From Demequina gelatinilytica (GTDB lineage Bacteria > Actinomycetota > Actinomycetes > Actinomycetales > Demequinaceae), in NCBI RefSeq assembly GCF_000971115.1, contig NZ_BBLV01000005.1, positions 36,974 through 100,973 of the forward strand: a stretch of 64,000 nt of DNA, written 5' to 3'. The translations under genes and the position numbers were made by a program. Position 1 is the stretch's first letter. Each line of letters starts with the position of its first letter. Shown one piece after another: positions 50,807 through 58,686 of this stretch. Below the pieces are notes generated by a model. That model did no database searches. It was not told the origin of the DNA and saw only the letters and a list, made by a program, of their open reading frames with translations.

Positions 50807-53800
50807 ATGTCTGCTGATGTGACCCCGGGAAAGCTCGCCGAAGGGCTCCGCGACGCCTTCCTCCGGTACTACGACACCGCCTACTGGCTGAACGACCCGG
50901 GCCTCATGGCCGAGCGCCGGGCACTTCTGGAGGCCAAGGATGCGATCGTTGGAGATGTGCTCCTCGAGCCTGTCTTGCCCTATCCGAGCATCGTGCCTCT
51001 GGGCCAAGCCGCAGACGACGCGGGGATCGCACGGGGCGTGCTCGACGCCGTCGCGCGCGCTGCGTTCGGCGTCGCCGACGCGTCCGAGGTGAAGTTGAGG
51101 GCGCATCAGGCGAACGCGCTCAGACTTCATTTCAGCGACGCCCCGCAGCACAATGTGGTGGTGACCTCGGGCACCGGCTCGGGCAAGACCGAGTCGTTTC
51201 TGTTCCCGATCCTGGCCCGACTCCTCGAAGAGTCCAGAGACTGGGCCGCCCAGCCCGCCGCCAACCACTGGTGGAGCGCGGCGCAGCCCGAGTGGGTGCC
51301 GATGCGTCACGGCGAACGACGGCCAGGCGCGGTCCGATCGCTGATCCTCTACCCGACGAACGCGCTGGTCGAGGACCAGATGACGAGGCTGCGCCGCGCG
51401 ATCCGGGCCCTCAACGAGGAACAACCCGAGCGGCCGCTGTGGTTCGGACGATACACGGGGAGCACCCTAGGCAATCAGCGAAAGCCCACGAAGAAGTCGA
51501 AGAAGGCGGCCGAGGTTGCGAAGGAGCTACGCGATCTCGCGCACGACTATGCGACGGTGCTGAACGCGGCGCAGACTCAGGGTGACGCGCCCGCTGGCGG
51601 AGCGAAACTGGAGCCTGCGGAGTTCTCCGATCCGGCAACGGGCGAGATGATGACGCGCTGGGACATGATCGACAGCCCGCCGGACGTGCTCGTCACCAAC
51701 TACTCGATGCTCAACACCATGATGATGCGTGCATTCGAGGAACCGATCTTCGCGGCGACACAGGAGTGGATCAAGGCGGACCCCTCGCACGTCTTCACGC
51801 TCGTTGTCGACGAGCTGCACCTCTATCGCGGTACCCAGGGAAGCGAGGTCGCGCTGATCATTCGCCAACTGCTGAGCCGCCTTGGCCTTGAAGCGGATTC
51901 GCCGCAGTTGCGCATCATCGCGACCTCCGCGTCGTTGGACGAGGGCGAGTCGAGTCTTTCGTACCTGGAGGAGTTCTTCGGCACCGCACGAGGAACCTTT
52001 GCCATCGATCCGGGACAGCCTCTCGAGGTGCCGCAGGAGCCGGGAACGTGGACTGCCGAGCGCGCCGCACAGGCCTCGGCAGCCAGTCTCTCTCATGCGA
52101 TCGCGGCTGCGTGCCGTGAGCCGGGCTCGGGACGCATTCGGGCCACCCGCACGGCGGAGATCGCCGAGCGGCTGCTCGGGATGGGCGATCGGAGCGTTCC
52201 CGTTTTCGAGGCGCTCCTCGATCGCTTGGCTGCCGGTGCTCCGGCTGAGGGCGGCGATCAATTGATCCCGATGCGTGCGCACCTGTTCGTGCGTGCACCC
52301 CGAGGCATGTGGGCTTGTTCGAATGCAGCCTGCAGCGGTCTGAAGAACAGCGGGCCCGATCGCCAGGTTGGGACCCTCTACCCGGCGCCCCGCGCGGTCT
52401 GCGACCACTGCGGGTGTCGGGTGCTGGAACTCCTCTACTGTTTCCACTGCGGCGATACCAGCCTCGGCGGCAACGTGGTGGAGCGTCGCGGCGACGCGAC
52501 GATGGTCTCGTCTTTGCCGACGACCGAGCGCCAGGCCGAGCGTCCCGTGTTCCGCAAGACGGTTCAGGAGTATGTGTGGTTCCGACCCGGGGGCACGACC
52601 GCCGTGGAGGACTGGACCGCGGGCAAGACCAAGTTCGGCTTCCGGCCCTTGTCGTGGGACGCAACCCTGGGCCTGGCCAGCCCGAGCGTCGCCCCGACGA
52701 GCGCGCTGCGAGTGGTCCCGCTCGGAGCGGGCTCATCAGGCAGGTCCCCTGCCTTGCCGACGAAGTGCCCATCGTGTGGCGTCAGCGAGCGACAGGACAG
52801 CGCCGAGGCATTTCAGACTGGCGTGGTGCGCTCACCCATCCGAGCTCACACCGCCGGTAGCGCGGCAGCAACGCAGCTCTACCTCTCCGAGCTCGTACGC
52901 GTACTCGCGTCCGGGAAAGAGGGGCGCGAAGCCGTGGTGGACCCCAAGACGATCATCTTCACGGACAGCCGCGACGATGCCGCGCGCACAGCCGCAGGGG
53001 TTGCGCTCAACCATCACCGCGACCTCGTGCGGCAGGTTGTCCGCCGCGAGGTTCACCGGGCTCCCGATCCGTTCGCGGTGCTCGATGCCATCACGGACCC
53101 GGACGACGCGGAGTCACACGGTGTTCTCGCCGGGTGGCAGGCCAACATGATGCGGAAGGCGAAGGTCCCACTCACACCGGAAATGCAGGCCGCGCTTGAC
53201 GACGCCCTGGACCGGCTCGGTGGTGTCCGGTCCATCTCGTTGCTTCAGCTTTTCGCCCGAGTCCAGGACGCCATGCTCGAGATCGGGGTTAACCCGGGTG
53301 GACCGAGCCCATGGAACGCGACGCTTGAGGACACTTACTCGGTAAGCAAGACGCCGTGGTATCGGGCATTCAGGCCGCCGTTCACGGGCGCGTGGCCAAC
53401 GATGCCCGTCGAGCACGGCCGCGAGAAGATACTGAGGGAAATGAGGCGATCGGTAGCCGAGTCGATGTTCGACCGCGCGCGACGCGATATGGAGTCGGTT
53501 GGGATCGCGCGGCTCACCATCCTCGACGTAGAGCCTGTGGCCGGACCATTCGACAAGTCCGACCTGTTCGAGGTAATGGACTCGGTTATCCGAATTCTCG
53601 GAACCCGACGGCGCTACGACGACAGTTACGCGCCTGGCGTGCAGGGTGAGCCGGTGATCGTCGCTCCCGTGCGAGCGTATATCGAAGCCGTCGCCCAAGC
53701 GCACGGCGTGGACGCAGATGCGGCCGTCGCCCAGGTGGACGAGTTGTTCGCTACGGCGCATGTCAAACGAGCCGTCAAAGAGTGGATTCTCACCACCGGT

Positions 53801-56113
53801 TCCGTGGACACCAACCTCGCTGCCGTGCCAGCCAGCCGCGATGTCTGGCGCTGCAAGGTCTGCCGCTACGTCCACCTACACCCCAGCGCCGGAGTGTGCG
53901 CGAACACCCAGTGCCACGCCGCGGCGCTCACGCTCGAACCGGCGCGTGATGATGACGCCGACTACTACGCGTGGCTCGCCGGCATGCCCCCACGTCGTCT
54001 TGCGATAGCTGAGCTCACCGGCCAAACGCGACCGCTAGCGCTTCAGCGCGACCGCCAGCGCCGGTTCAAGGGCGCCCTCGCTCCCTCGGAGTACCTTCTG
54101 ACCGACGAGCTGGACGCGCTATCGGTCACCACCACAATGGAGGTTGGCGTCGATATCGGCTCGCTACGCTCGACCATGATGGCGAACGTGCCGCCGCAGC
54201 GGTTCAACTACCAGCAGCGCGTTGGACGGGCCGGCCGCTCAGGCCAGGCGCTCAGTTTCGCGCTCACACTTTGTCGAGACCGCACGCATGACGACTACTA
54301 CTTCCAGCGTCCCGAGCGGATCACTGGCGACATCCCGCCGCAGCCGTTCCTCGACCTTGGGCGCCGGACCATCGTTCAGCGCGGAGTCAACTCCGAGTGC
54401 CTGAGGCTCGCCTTCGGGTCTCTCTCCGACCCGCCTGAGTGGGGCCCTGAGAGCAGCCACGGCACCTTCGGGGCCGTCGAGGACTGGACCGGCCATCGCG
54501 ATGCCATCGCCGAATTCCTCGTGGAGTCGGAAGACGTGGTGCTCATCGCGGAACGCGCCGTGCGATACACGCGCCTCGGTGCCGACGAGGTCGAGCGCAT
54601 CGTGGAGTTCGTGCGCGCGAGCCTGATTGGCGCCATCGACGACGTGATCGAACGCGAGGGAGCGGGTGCCGAGGGTGAGCTCAGTGCTCTGCTCGCTCGC
54701 CGTGGGCTGCTTCCGATGTTCGGGTTCCCGACGCGAGTGCGTGCCCTTTACGACGGAATGCCCTGGAACACCGACGCTCTGCAGCGCATGGTCGTTTCGG
54801 ACAGGCCGCTCGGTCAGGCGATCTCGACGTTCGCGCCTGGCGCCGAGGTGGTCAAGGACGGAAAGGTGCACACGGCGGTCGGCTTCGTAGACTTCACTGT
54901 GAAGGGATCCGTGGTGAAGCCCGTCGCGAATCCGCTTGGTCCGGCTACATCGATCGGCAAGTGCGACACGTGCGGCAGGACTGAGCTGCAGGCAAAACCT
55001 CGCGCGGTCGTATGCGCACAGTGCGGCGGCAAGCTCCGAGCGCTCGATCTGCACGAGCCGCGGGGGTTCCGCACCTCATACAAGCCGCGCTCGTATGACG
55101 ACCGCAACGACGATCAGTCCTATGCCTCGTCCCCCGAGATCTCCGTGCAAGCGACACCCGATCGCCGCGATGAGCTCGGCCCGATCGACCTCGAGGTCTA
55201 CGAGCAGGCGCCTCTGGTGAGCGTCAACGAGAACTCCGGATTCGGCTACGTGTTCGAGACCGCGGACGACGGCTCGGTAACCGTCTCTCCGGGGAATCCT
55301 CACGCGGACGTGAAATCGGTAATCGGCGAGATCAGGGTCACCGATGCGTTGCTCGTGACCCCGCGACGCGTGGCGCTCAAGACCGGATCTGTCGGTCTGC
55401 TGGAGCAGTGGTCGGCTCCCGCCGCCTACACCTCGGTCGCCGAGGCGTTGAAGCTCGCGTCTCAGGCGCACCTGGACCTCGATCCGGGAGAGTTGGCGGT
55501 GGGTCTCAACCCCGTACGGGTGCCCGTCTTGGCCGAGGATGAGCCTGACATGAAGGCCCAGGTCGCGGCCGCGATATATCTCGCTGACACCGCAGAGAAC
55601 GGTGCCGGCTATGCCATCGAGATCGGTGATCCCTCCAACTTCAAGCGGGTACTGGCACATGCGTTGGGTGACTTGCAGGACCGGTGGGCAGACCCGGCGC
55701 ACGCGGCGAAGTGCGACGTGTCATGCCCCGACTGCATGCGCTCGTACGACAACTCGCGAAAGCACCCGCTCCTCGATTGGCGCCTCGCTCTTGACATGCT
55801 GGAACTGTTCAGTGGACGCGAACTCACGCTCGGCCGCTCCCTGCTCGCTGGCAACGAGGTGTACGAAGTTGCCGCTCGCGCATTGCCGGGAGCCGAGGCC
55901 CGCTCGTACGGCGAGGTGCCTGCCATCGTGTCCGGGAGGAAGTGCGTGCTCCTGGCGCATCCGCTCTGGCGTGTTGAGGAAGCGTGGCTCGACGATGCCC
56001 AGGCGGTCGCGCAGGTCCAGGCACAGGCAATGGACGGTCTCGACGTTCAGTGGTTCGACGCCCGTCGTTTCCGGCTGAATCCAGTGTCGGTCATGCCTCT
56101 GCTTCAGTCGTGA
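50807..56113 (+). CDS. druE: Giant DEAD/DEAH helicase with C-terminal DUF1998 (DruE-like)
   Basis: A 1768-aa SF2 helicase. Walker A VTSGTGSGKTESF (about 118-130), motif Ia LILYPTNALVEDQMTRL, the DEAH-type box VVDELHLYRG (about 335), SATSLDEG-like motif III IIATSASLDEG, and motif VI QQRVGRAGRSGQALSF (about 1136). Several Cys pairs (CPSCG; CRYVHLHPSAGVCANTQC; CDTCGR and CAQCGG) are interspersed. The C-terminal DUF1998 is marked by ENGAGYAIEI and CDVSCPDCMRSYDN (about 1640). Size and architecture match DruE of Druantia. The nuclease gene follows with a 4-bp overlap. Confidence 0.85.
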   Translation: MSADVTPGKLAEGLRDAFLRYYDTAYWLNDPGLMAERRALLEAKDAIVGDVLLEPVLPYPSIVPLGQAADDAGIARGVLDAVARAAFGVADASEVKLRAHQANALRLHFSDAPQHNVVVTSGTGSGKTESFLFPILARLLEESRDWAAQPAANHWWSAAQPEWVPMRHGERRPGAVRSLILYPTNALVEDQMTRLRRAIRALNEEQPERPLWFGRYTGSTLGNQRKPTKKSKKAAEVAKELRDLAHDYATVLNAAQTQGDAPAGGAKLEPAEFSDPATGEMMTRWDMIDSPPDVLVTNYSMLNTMMMRAFEEPIFAATQEWIKADPSHVFTLVVDELHLYRGTQGSEVALIIRQLLSRLGLEADSPQLRIIATSASLDEGESSLSYLEEFFGTARGTFAIDPGQPLEVPQEPGTWTAERAAQASAASLSHAIAAACREPGSGRIRATRTAEIAERLLGMGDRSVPVFEALLDRLAAGAPAEGGDQLIPMRAHLFVRAPRGMWACSNAACSGLKNSGPDRQVGTLYPAPRAVCDHCGCRVLELLYCFHCGDTSLGGNVVERRGDATMVSSLPTTERQAERPVFRKTVQEYVWFRPGGTTAVEDWTAGKTKFGFRPLSWDATLGLASPSVAPTSALRVVPLGAGSSGRSPALPTKCPSCGVSERQDSAEAFQTGVVRSPIRAHTAGSAAATQLYLSELVRVLASGKEGREAVVDPKTIIFTDSRDDAARTAAGVALNHHRDLVRQVVRREVHRAPDPFAVLDAITDPDDAESHGVLAGWQANMMRKAKVPLTPEMQAALDDALDRLGGVRSISLLQLFARVQDAMLEIGVNPGGPSPWNATLEDTYSVSKTPWYRAFRPPFTGAWPTMPVEHGREKILREMRRSVAESMFDRARRDMESVGIARLTILDVEPVAGPFDKSDLFEVMDSVIRILGTRRRYDDSYAPGVQGEPVIVAPVRAYIEAVAQAHGVDADAAVAQVDELFATAHVKRAVKEWILTTGSVDTNLAAVPASRDVWRCKVCRYVHLHPSAGVCANTQCHAAALTLEPARDDDADYYAWLAGMPPRRLAIAELTGQTRPLALQRDRQRRFKGALAPSEYLLTDELDALSVTTTMEVGVDIGSLRSTMMANVPPQRFNYQQRVGRAGRSGQALSFALTLCRDRTHDDYYFQRPERITGDIPPQPFLDLGRRTIVQRGVNSECLRLAFGSLSDPPEWGPESSHGTFGAVEDWTGHRDAIAEFLVESEDVVLIAERAVRYTRLGADEVERIVEFVRASLIGAIDDVIEREGAGAEGELSALLARRGLLPMFGFPTRVRALYDGMPWNTDALQRMVVSDRPLGQAISTFAPGAEVVKDGKVHTAVGFVDFTVKGSVVKPVANPLGPATSIGKCDTCGRTELQAKPRAVVCAQCGGKLRALDLHEPRGFRTSYKPRSYDDRNDDQSYASSPEISVQATPDRRDELGPIDLEVYEQAPLVSVNENSGFGYVFETADDGSVTVSPGNPHADVKSVIGEIRVTDALLVTPRRVALKTGSVGLLEQWSAPAAYTSVAEALKLASQAHLDLDPGELAVGLNPVRVPVLAEDEPDMKAQVAAAIYLADTAENGAGYAIEIGDPSNFKRVLAHALGDLQDRWADPAHAAKCDVSCPDCMRSYDNSRKHPLLDWRLALDMLELFSGRELTLGRSLLAGNEVYEVAARALPGAEARSYGEVPAIVSGRKCVLLAHPLWRVEEAWLDDAQAVAQVQAQAMDGLDVQWFDARRFRLNPVSVMPLLQS

Positions 56114-57228
56114 TCGGCCTCAAGCCGCGGCCGAAGGCGCCCGAGTTCATCAGCCCGTCGGTAGTAGTTGCTTTCGAAGCGTGCCCGGCGAAGGCCGGGT
56201 TCCGGCTCGATCCTGAACTGGCGACTCTTCGGCGAACTGGGCCGGCAGCCGCGGTGGGGTGCATCGCGCACGAGGTTCTTGCGGCCGCGGGCACTGGCGA
56301 ACCCTTCGGCGATGTGTGGTCAGCGGCGGCAGAACGTTGGTACTTGCGTCTTGCCGAAGAGTGGGCGCCGGCGACGCCGCCGCGACCGGAACAGTGGCAG
56401 AACTGGGCCCTCACTCGCGAGCGCGTCCGGATCCAGTACGAGGCCGTCTCCGCAGTCGTTTCTGCCACCGTACTGGTGACGGATGACGTGCGGACCGCGT
56501 GGCGCGAGCATGAGGTGAGTGCCGGCGGCAAGGGCGTCGTCTTGGGCAAGCCGGTTGCGCAACCGGGACCGCTTCCGTGGGTGGAGCGGAAGATCTACGA
56601 CCAGCAGAACGGGCTCATGGGCATCCCCGATCTGGTGGAAGACCGAGACGGATCCGTCGTGGTGGTCGACCACAAGACCGGGCTTGCCAAGCCGATTGCG
56701 GGCCCGGAGGCGAAACTCCAGCTGCGGCTCTACGCGGCGATGGTGCGGACCGCCCTCGGCCGCGCACCCGTTCGACTGGAGATTCGTGACGGCGCTGGAG
56801 ATGTGACTCGCGTCGAGGGCGAGCCAGAACTGATCGACGACGCGGTGAACCGGGCGCGTGCCGCGCGGGAGGCAATCGCCGCCGCCGGCAGGGGAGAGCA
56901 CGAGCTCGTCGGCCTGCCGGACCCTGGACGATGCACGGGTTGTCCCTACCGCGGAGTGTGCCGCGCCTACCTGGAGGCGCCTGAGAGCGATCGAGCGCTC
57001 GGCAGAGCCTTCGCGTTCGAGGTGCTCGAAGTCGCTGTGGAAGGGCCTCGCCACGGGGTCCGGGCCAGCGTGATGGCACCCAACGACATCGCGGGGGAGA
57101 CCTGGATCACGGGGTTCCCGTTCCCGGATGGTGTCGCGGTCGGTTCACTGTGGGGAGCCGCAGGCTTCGAGCTCCTCCGCGGGCACGCGCGCGGGCATTG
57201 GACGACGTTGCTGCACCCGCTGGGCTGA
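56110..57228 (+). CDS. PD-(D/E)XK nuclease of the Cas4/RecB type
   Basis: A 372-aa protein starting at GTG 56110, overlapping the helicase stop. The nuclease core is NGLMGIPDLVEDRDGSVVVV followed by DHKTG: the Asp of GIPD and the D-x-K of VVDHKTG are the catalytic residues. The motif QLRLYAAMVRTALGR completes it. Four cysteines can hold an iron-sulfur cluster: one in FEACPAKAG near the N-terminus and three in GRCTGCPYRGVC near the C-terminus. This is the Cas4/AddB pattern. It probably degrades DNA unwound by the coupled helicase and may be the DruG equivalent; that name is inference. Confidence 0.82.
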   Translation: MIGLKPRPKAPEFISPSVVVAFEACPAKAGFRLDPELATLRRTGPAAAVGCIAHEVLAAAGTGEPFGDVWSAAAERWYLRLAEEWAPATPPRPEQWQNWALTRERVRIQYEAVSAVVSATVLVTDDVRTAWREHEVSAGGKGVVLGKPVAQPGPLPWVERKIYDQQNGLMGIPDLVEDRDGSVVVVDHKTGLAKPIAGPEAKLQLRLYAAMVRTALGRAPVRLEIRDGAGDVTRVEGEPELIDDAVNRARAAREAIAAAGRGEHELVGLPDPGRCTGCPYRGVCRAYLEAPESDRALGRAFAFEVLEVAVEGPRHGVRASVMAPNDIAGETWITGFPFPDGVAVGSLWGAAGFELLRGHARGHWTTLLHPLG

Positions 57229-57284
57229 CCGGGCCGTCTACGGCCGCTTCGTGAGCGTCCATGAGACCGGTCAGTCCTGACCTG

Positions 57285-57301
57285 ACGGGTTCGAGCCCTG
57301 C
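57285..57301 (+). other. tRNA T-arm-like remnant at an island junction
   Basis: ACGGG-TTCGAGC-CCTGC reads like a tRNA T-arm (invariant TTC and A at the correct loop positions) with one G-U and one A-C pair in the stem. A 5-bp hairpin GGTCA-GTCC-TGACC lies just upstream (57269-57282). No 5' half or matching acceptor stem exists in 57229-57306, so this is not a tRNA gene. It may be a scar of an attachment site, or a coincidence. The rest of the 78-base gap between the convergent genes shows nothing else. Confidence 0.35.
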
Positions 57302-57306
57302 GGGAG

Positions 57307-58059
57307 TTAGAAAGAGATCTCGTACTTGACGGTGAGTTGGTCTACCGCGCTCTTGGTGCCACCGCCGGTGGCCTTTCCTGAGCCGTAGTCGGCGGCCTTC
57401 ACCTCGAGAGCGAGCTTCAGCGTGCTCTTGGCTTCGCGCGTGACGTCGACAGTCAGAGCGCGTTCCTGAATCTGGTTGTTCTCGAACGCGACCATGTCGA
57501 CCAGAGATCGCAGCATGCTGTCGGACTCGAGGTTGTGCTGTGCGAGGTAGTCCCGCGCGGCTTGAATGTCCGGAATCCCGCCGGAGCTCTTGTCACTCAG
57601 TGTGATCCGACGGGCCAGCTGCTTCGTCTTGCCGCCGGTGCCGCTGAACTTCCCCAGCACTCGCTTCGAACCGCCACCTGCGTCGGCGCTCCATTGGGTG
57701 CCGTCCGTATCGTTCTGCACGGACGTCACATTGAATCGGCGTGCTCCAATCAGGTGGCACACCTCGGCGATGCACAGGGTCTTCTCGAGAGCGATCTCCA
57801 CGGCAGCGTCCTCCTCGAGGAAGTACCGCGAGGTGTCGTACGGGTTCTGCACGAGAACCGCTCCGTCAGTCACGGTGAAGTCTGCGAGCACACGTTTCGC
57901 CACAGCGGGATCCATCCGCGATTCCCCGTCGACGACAAGGATCGCGACGCCGGGACGTCCCGACACCTCACGCTTCCTCGCCCGGTCCATCGCATCCCAC
58001 TTGGCTTGGGCGAACGCCACGAGTACCTTGCGTGATTCGGGACTGTCAGCCGTGGTCAT
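57307..58059 (-). CDS. Unrecognised protein, last gene of the four-gene operon
   Basis: A 250-aa protein from ATG 58059. The first 110 residues are alpha-beta (VLVAFAQAKWDAMDRARKRE; VAILVVDGESRMDPAVAKRV; VLADFTVTDGAVLVQNPYDT) and include two acidic helices. A Gly/Ser/Lys-rich loop region lies at about 130-160. The end is a long beta-strand pair (TVDVTREAKSTLKLALEVKA; SAVDQLTVKYEISF) closing with Phe. No signal, membrane helix or catalytic motif. It overlaps the GTPase-like gene by 4 bp, so the two are co-translated. I cannot assign a family; an effector or partner role is inferred from the operon. Confidence 0.6.
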   Translation of the reverse strand: MTTADSPESRKVLVAFAQAKWDAMDRARKREVSGRPGVAILVVDGESRMDPAVAKRVLADFTVTDGAVLVQNPYDTSRYFLEEDAAVEIALEKTLCIAEVCHLIGARRFNVTSVQNDTDGTQWSADAGGGSKRVLGKFSGTGGKTKQLARRITLSDKSSGGIPDIQAARDYLAQHNLESDSMLRSLVDMVAFENNQIQERALTVDVTREAKSTLKLALEVKAADYGSGKATGGGTKSAVDQLTVKYEISF

Positions 58060-58685
58060 GAACGGTCCTTTCGTGAACGCCGTTGCCGCTGTAGCAGGCC
58101 CAGAAGGGCCTCGGTGGTCTCGCTCCACGTGTCGCGATCCGTGAGGTCGCAGGGGCGGACGATGCTTGCGCCTGTGAGGTCTAGAAGGCGGAGCAGCTCC
58201 GGCGACTTCACCACATCCGCGAGTTCCTCGCTAGCGAGGGAGTCCGCGTGGCTCAGTACGATTCCACATTGCGTATTAGCGCCGGCCAGCGTACCTACGA
58301 GTTTCGCGATGCGTACTGGGTTCTCCCAGCCGTCAGACGCATGGAGTGCCTGTGCGGAGACGACCAGGCAGATGAGGTCGGCCTGCGCTGCCCTCTCTCT
58401 AATGGCGTCGACACCGTCGCGTCCGCCGGGAGTGTCGGTGGAGGCCACCTTCAACTGGAGATCAACGAGCTTCGACGCCCGGTTCACCCATCGCTCCTTG
58501 GACGACGGGCGCACCACGAGCTCGTTATCGCCGAAGATGCGCACGAGCGATGTCTTGCCCGAACCCGAGGGTCCGACGATCAGCACAGACTTCCCCTTGA
58601 GGTGACGCATCGACAACCCAGTACCCACTGCTCCGGCTGCTGCTGCGACGACAACAGCGCCGCCGATGATGAGTGGGAGCGGCAT
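58056..58685 (-). CDS. Membrane-anchored P-loop GTPase-like protein
   Basis: A 209-aa protein. Residues 4-24 are one hydrophobic helix (PLIIGGAVVVAAAAGAVGTG), placing the domain at the membrane with its bulk in the cytoplasm. Walker A is GPSGSGKT (38-45), a DTPGG switch-like motif sits at 84-88, and the NKxD equivalent is SHAD (in GIVLSHADSL). This resembles small GTPases of the SR-beta/dynamin-like type. The C-terminal DLTDRDTWSETTEALLGLLQ is helical. It starts one base after the UvrD-like gene stop and overlaps the next gene by 4 bp. Confidence 0.7.
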   Translation of the reverse strand: MPLPLIIGGAVVVAAAAGAVGTGLSMRHLKGKSVLIVGPSGSGKTSLVRIFGDNELVVRPSSKERWVNRASKLVDLQLKVASTDTPGGRDGVDAIRERAAQADLICLVVSAQALHASDGWENPVRIAKLVGTLAGANTQCGIVLSHADSLASEELADVVKSPELLRLLDLTGASIVRPCDLTDRDTWSETTEALLGLLQRQRRSRKDRS

Positions 58686-58686
58686 G

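Noticed and set aside
46154..57228. DISARM system
   Set aside because: A methylase and a DUF1998 helicase are present, but no separate DrmA/DrmB pair and no PLD nuclease DrmC; the giant single helicase with a Cas4-like nuclease fits Druantia type II better.
57229..57306. Complete tRNA gene
   Set aside because: Only a T-arm-like piece; no acceptor, D-arm or 5' half with matching pairs.
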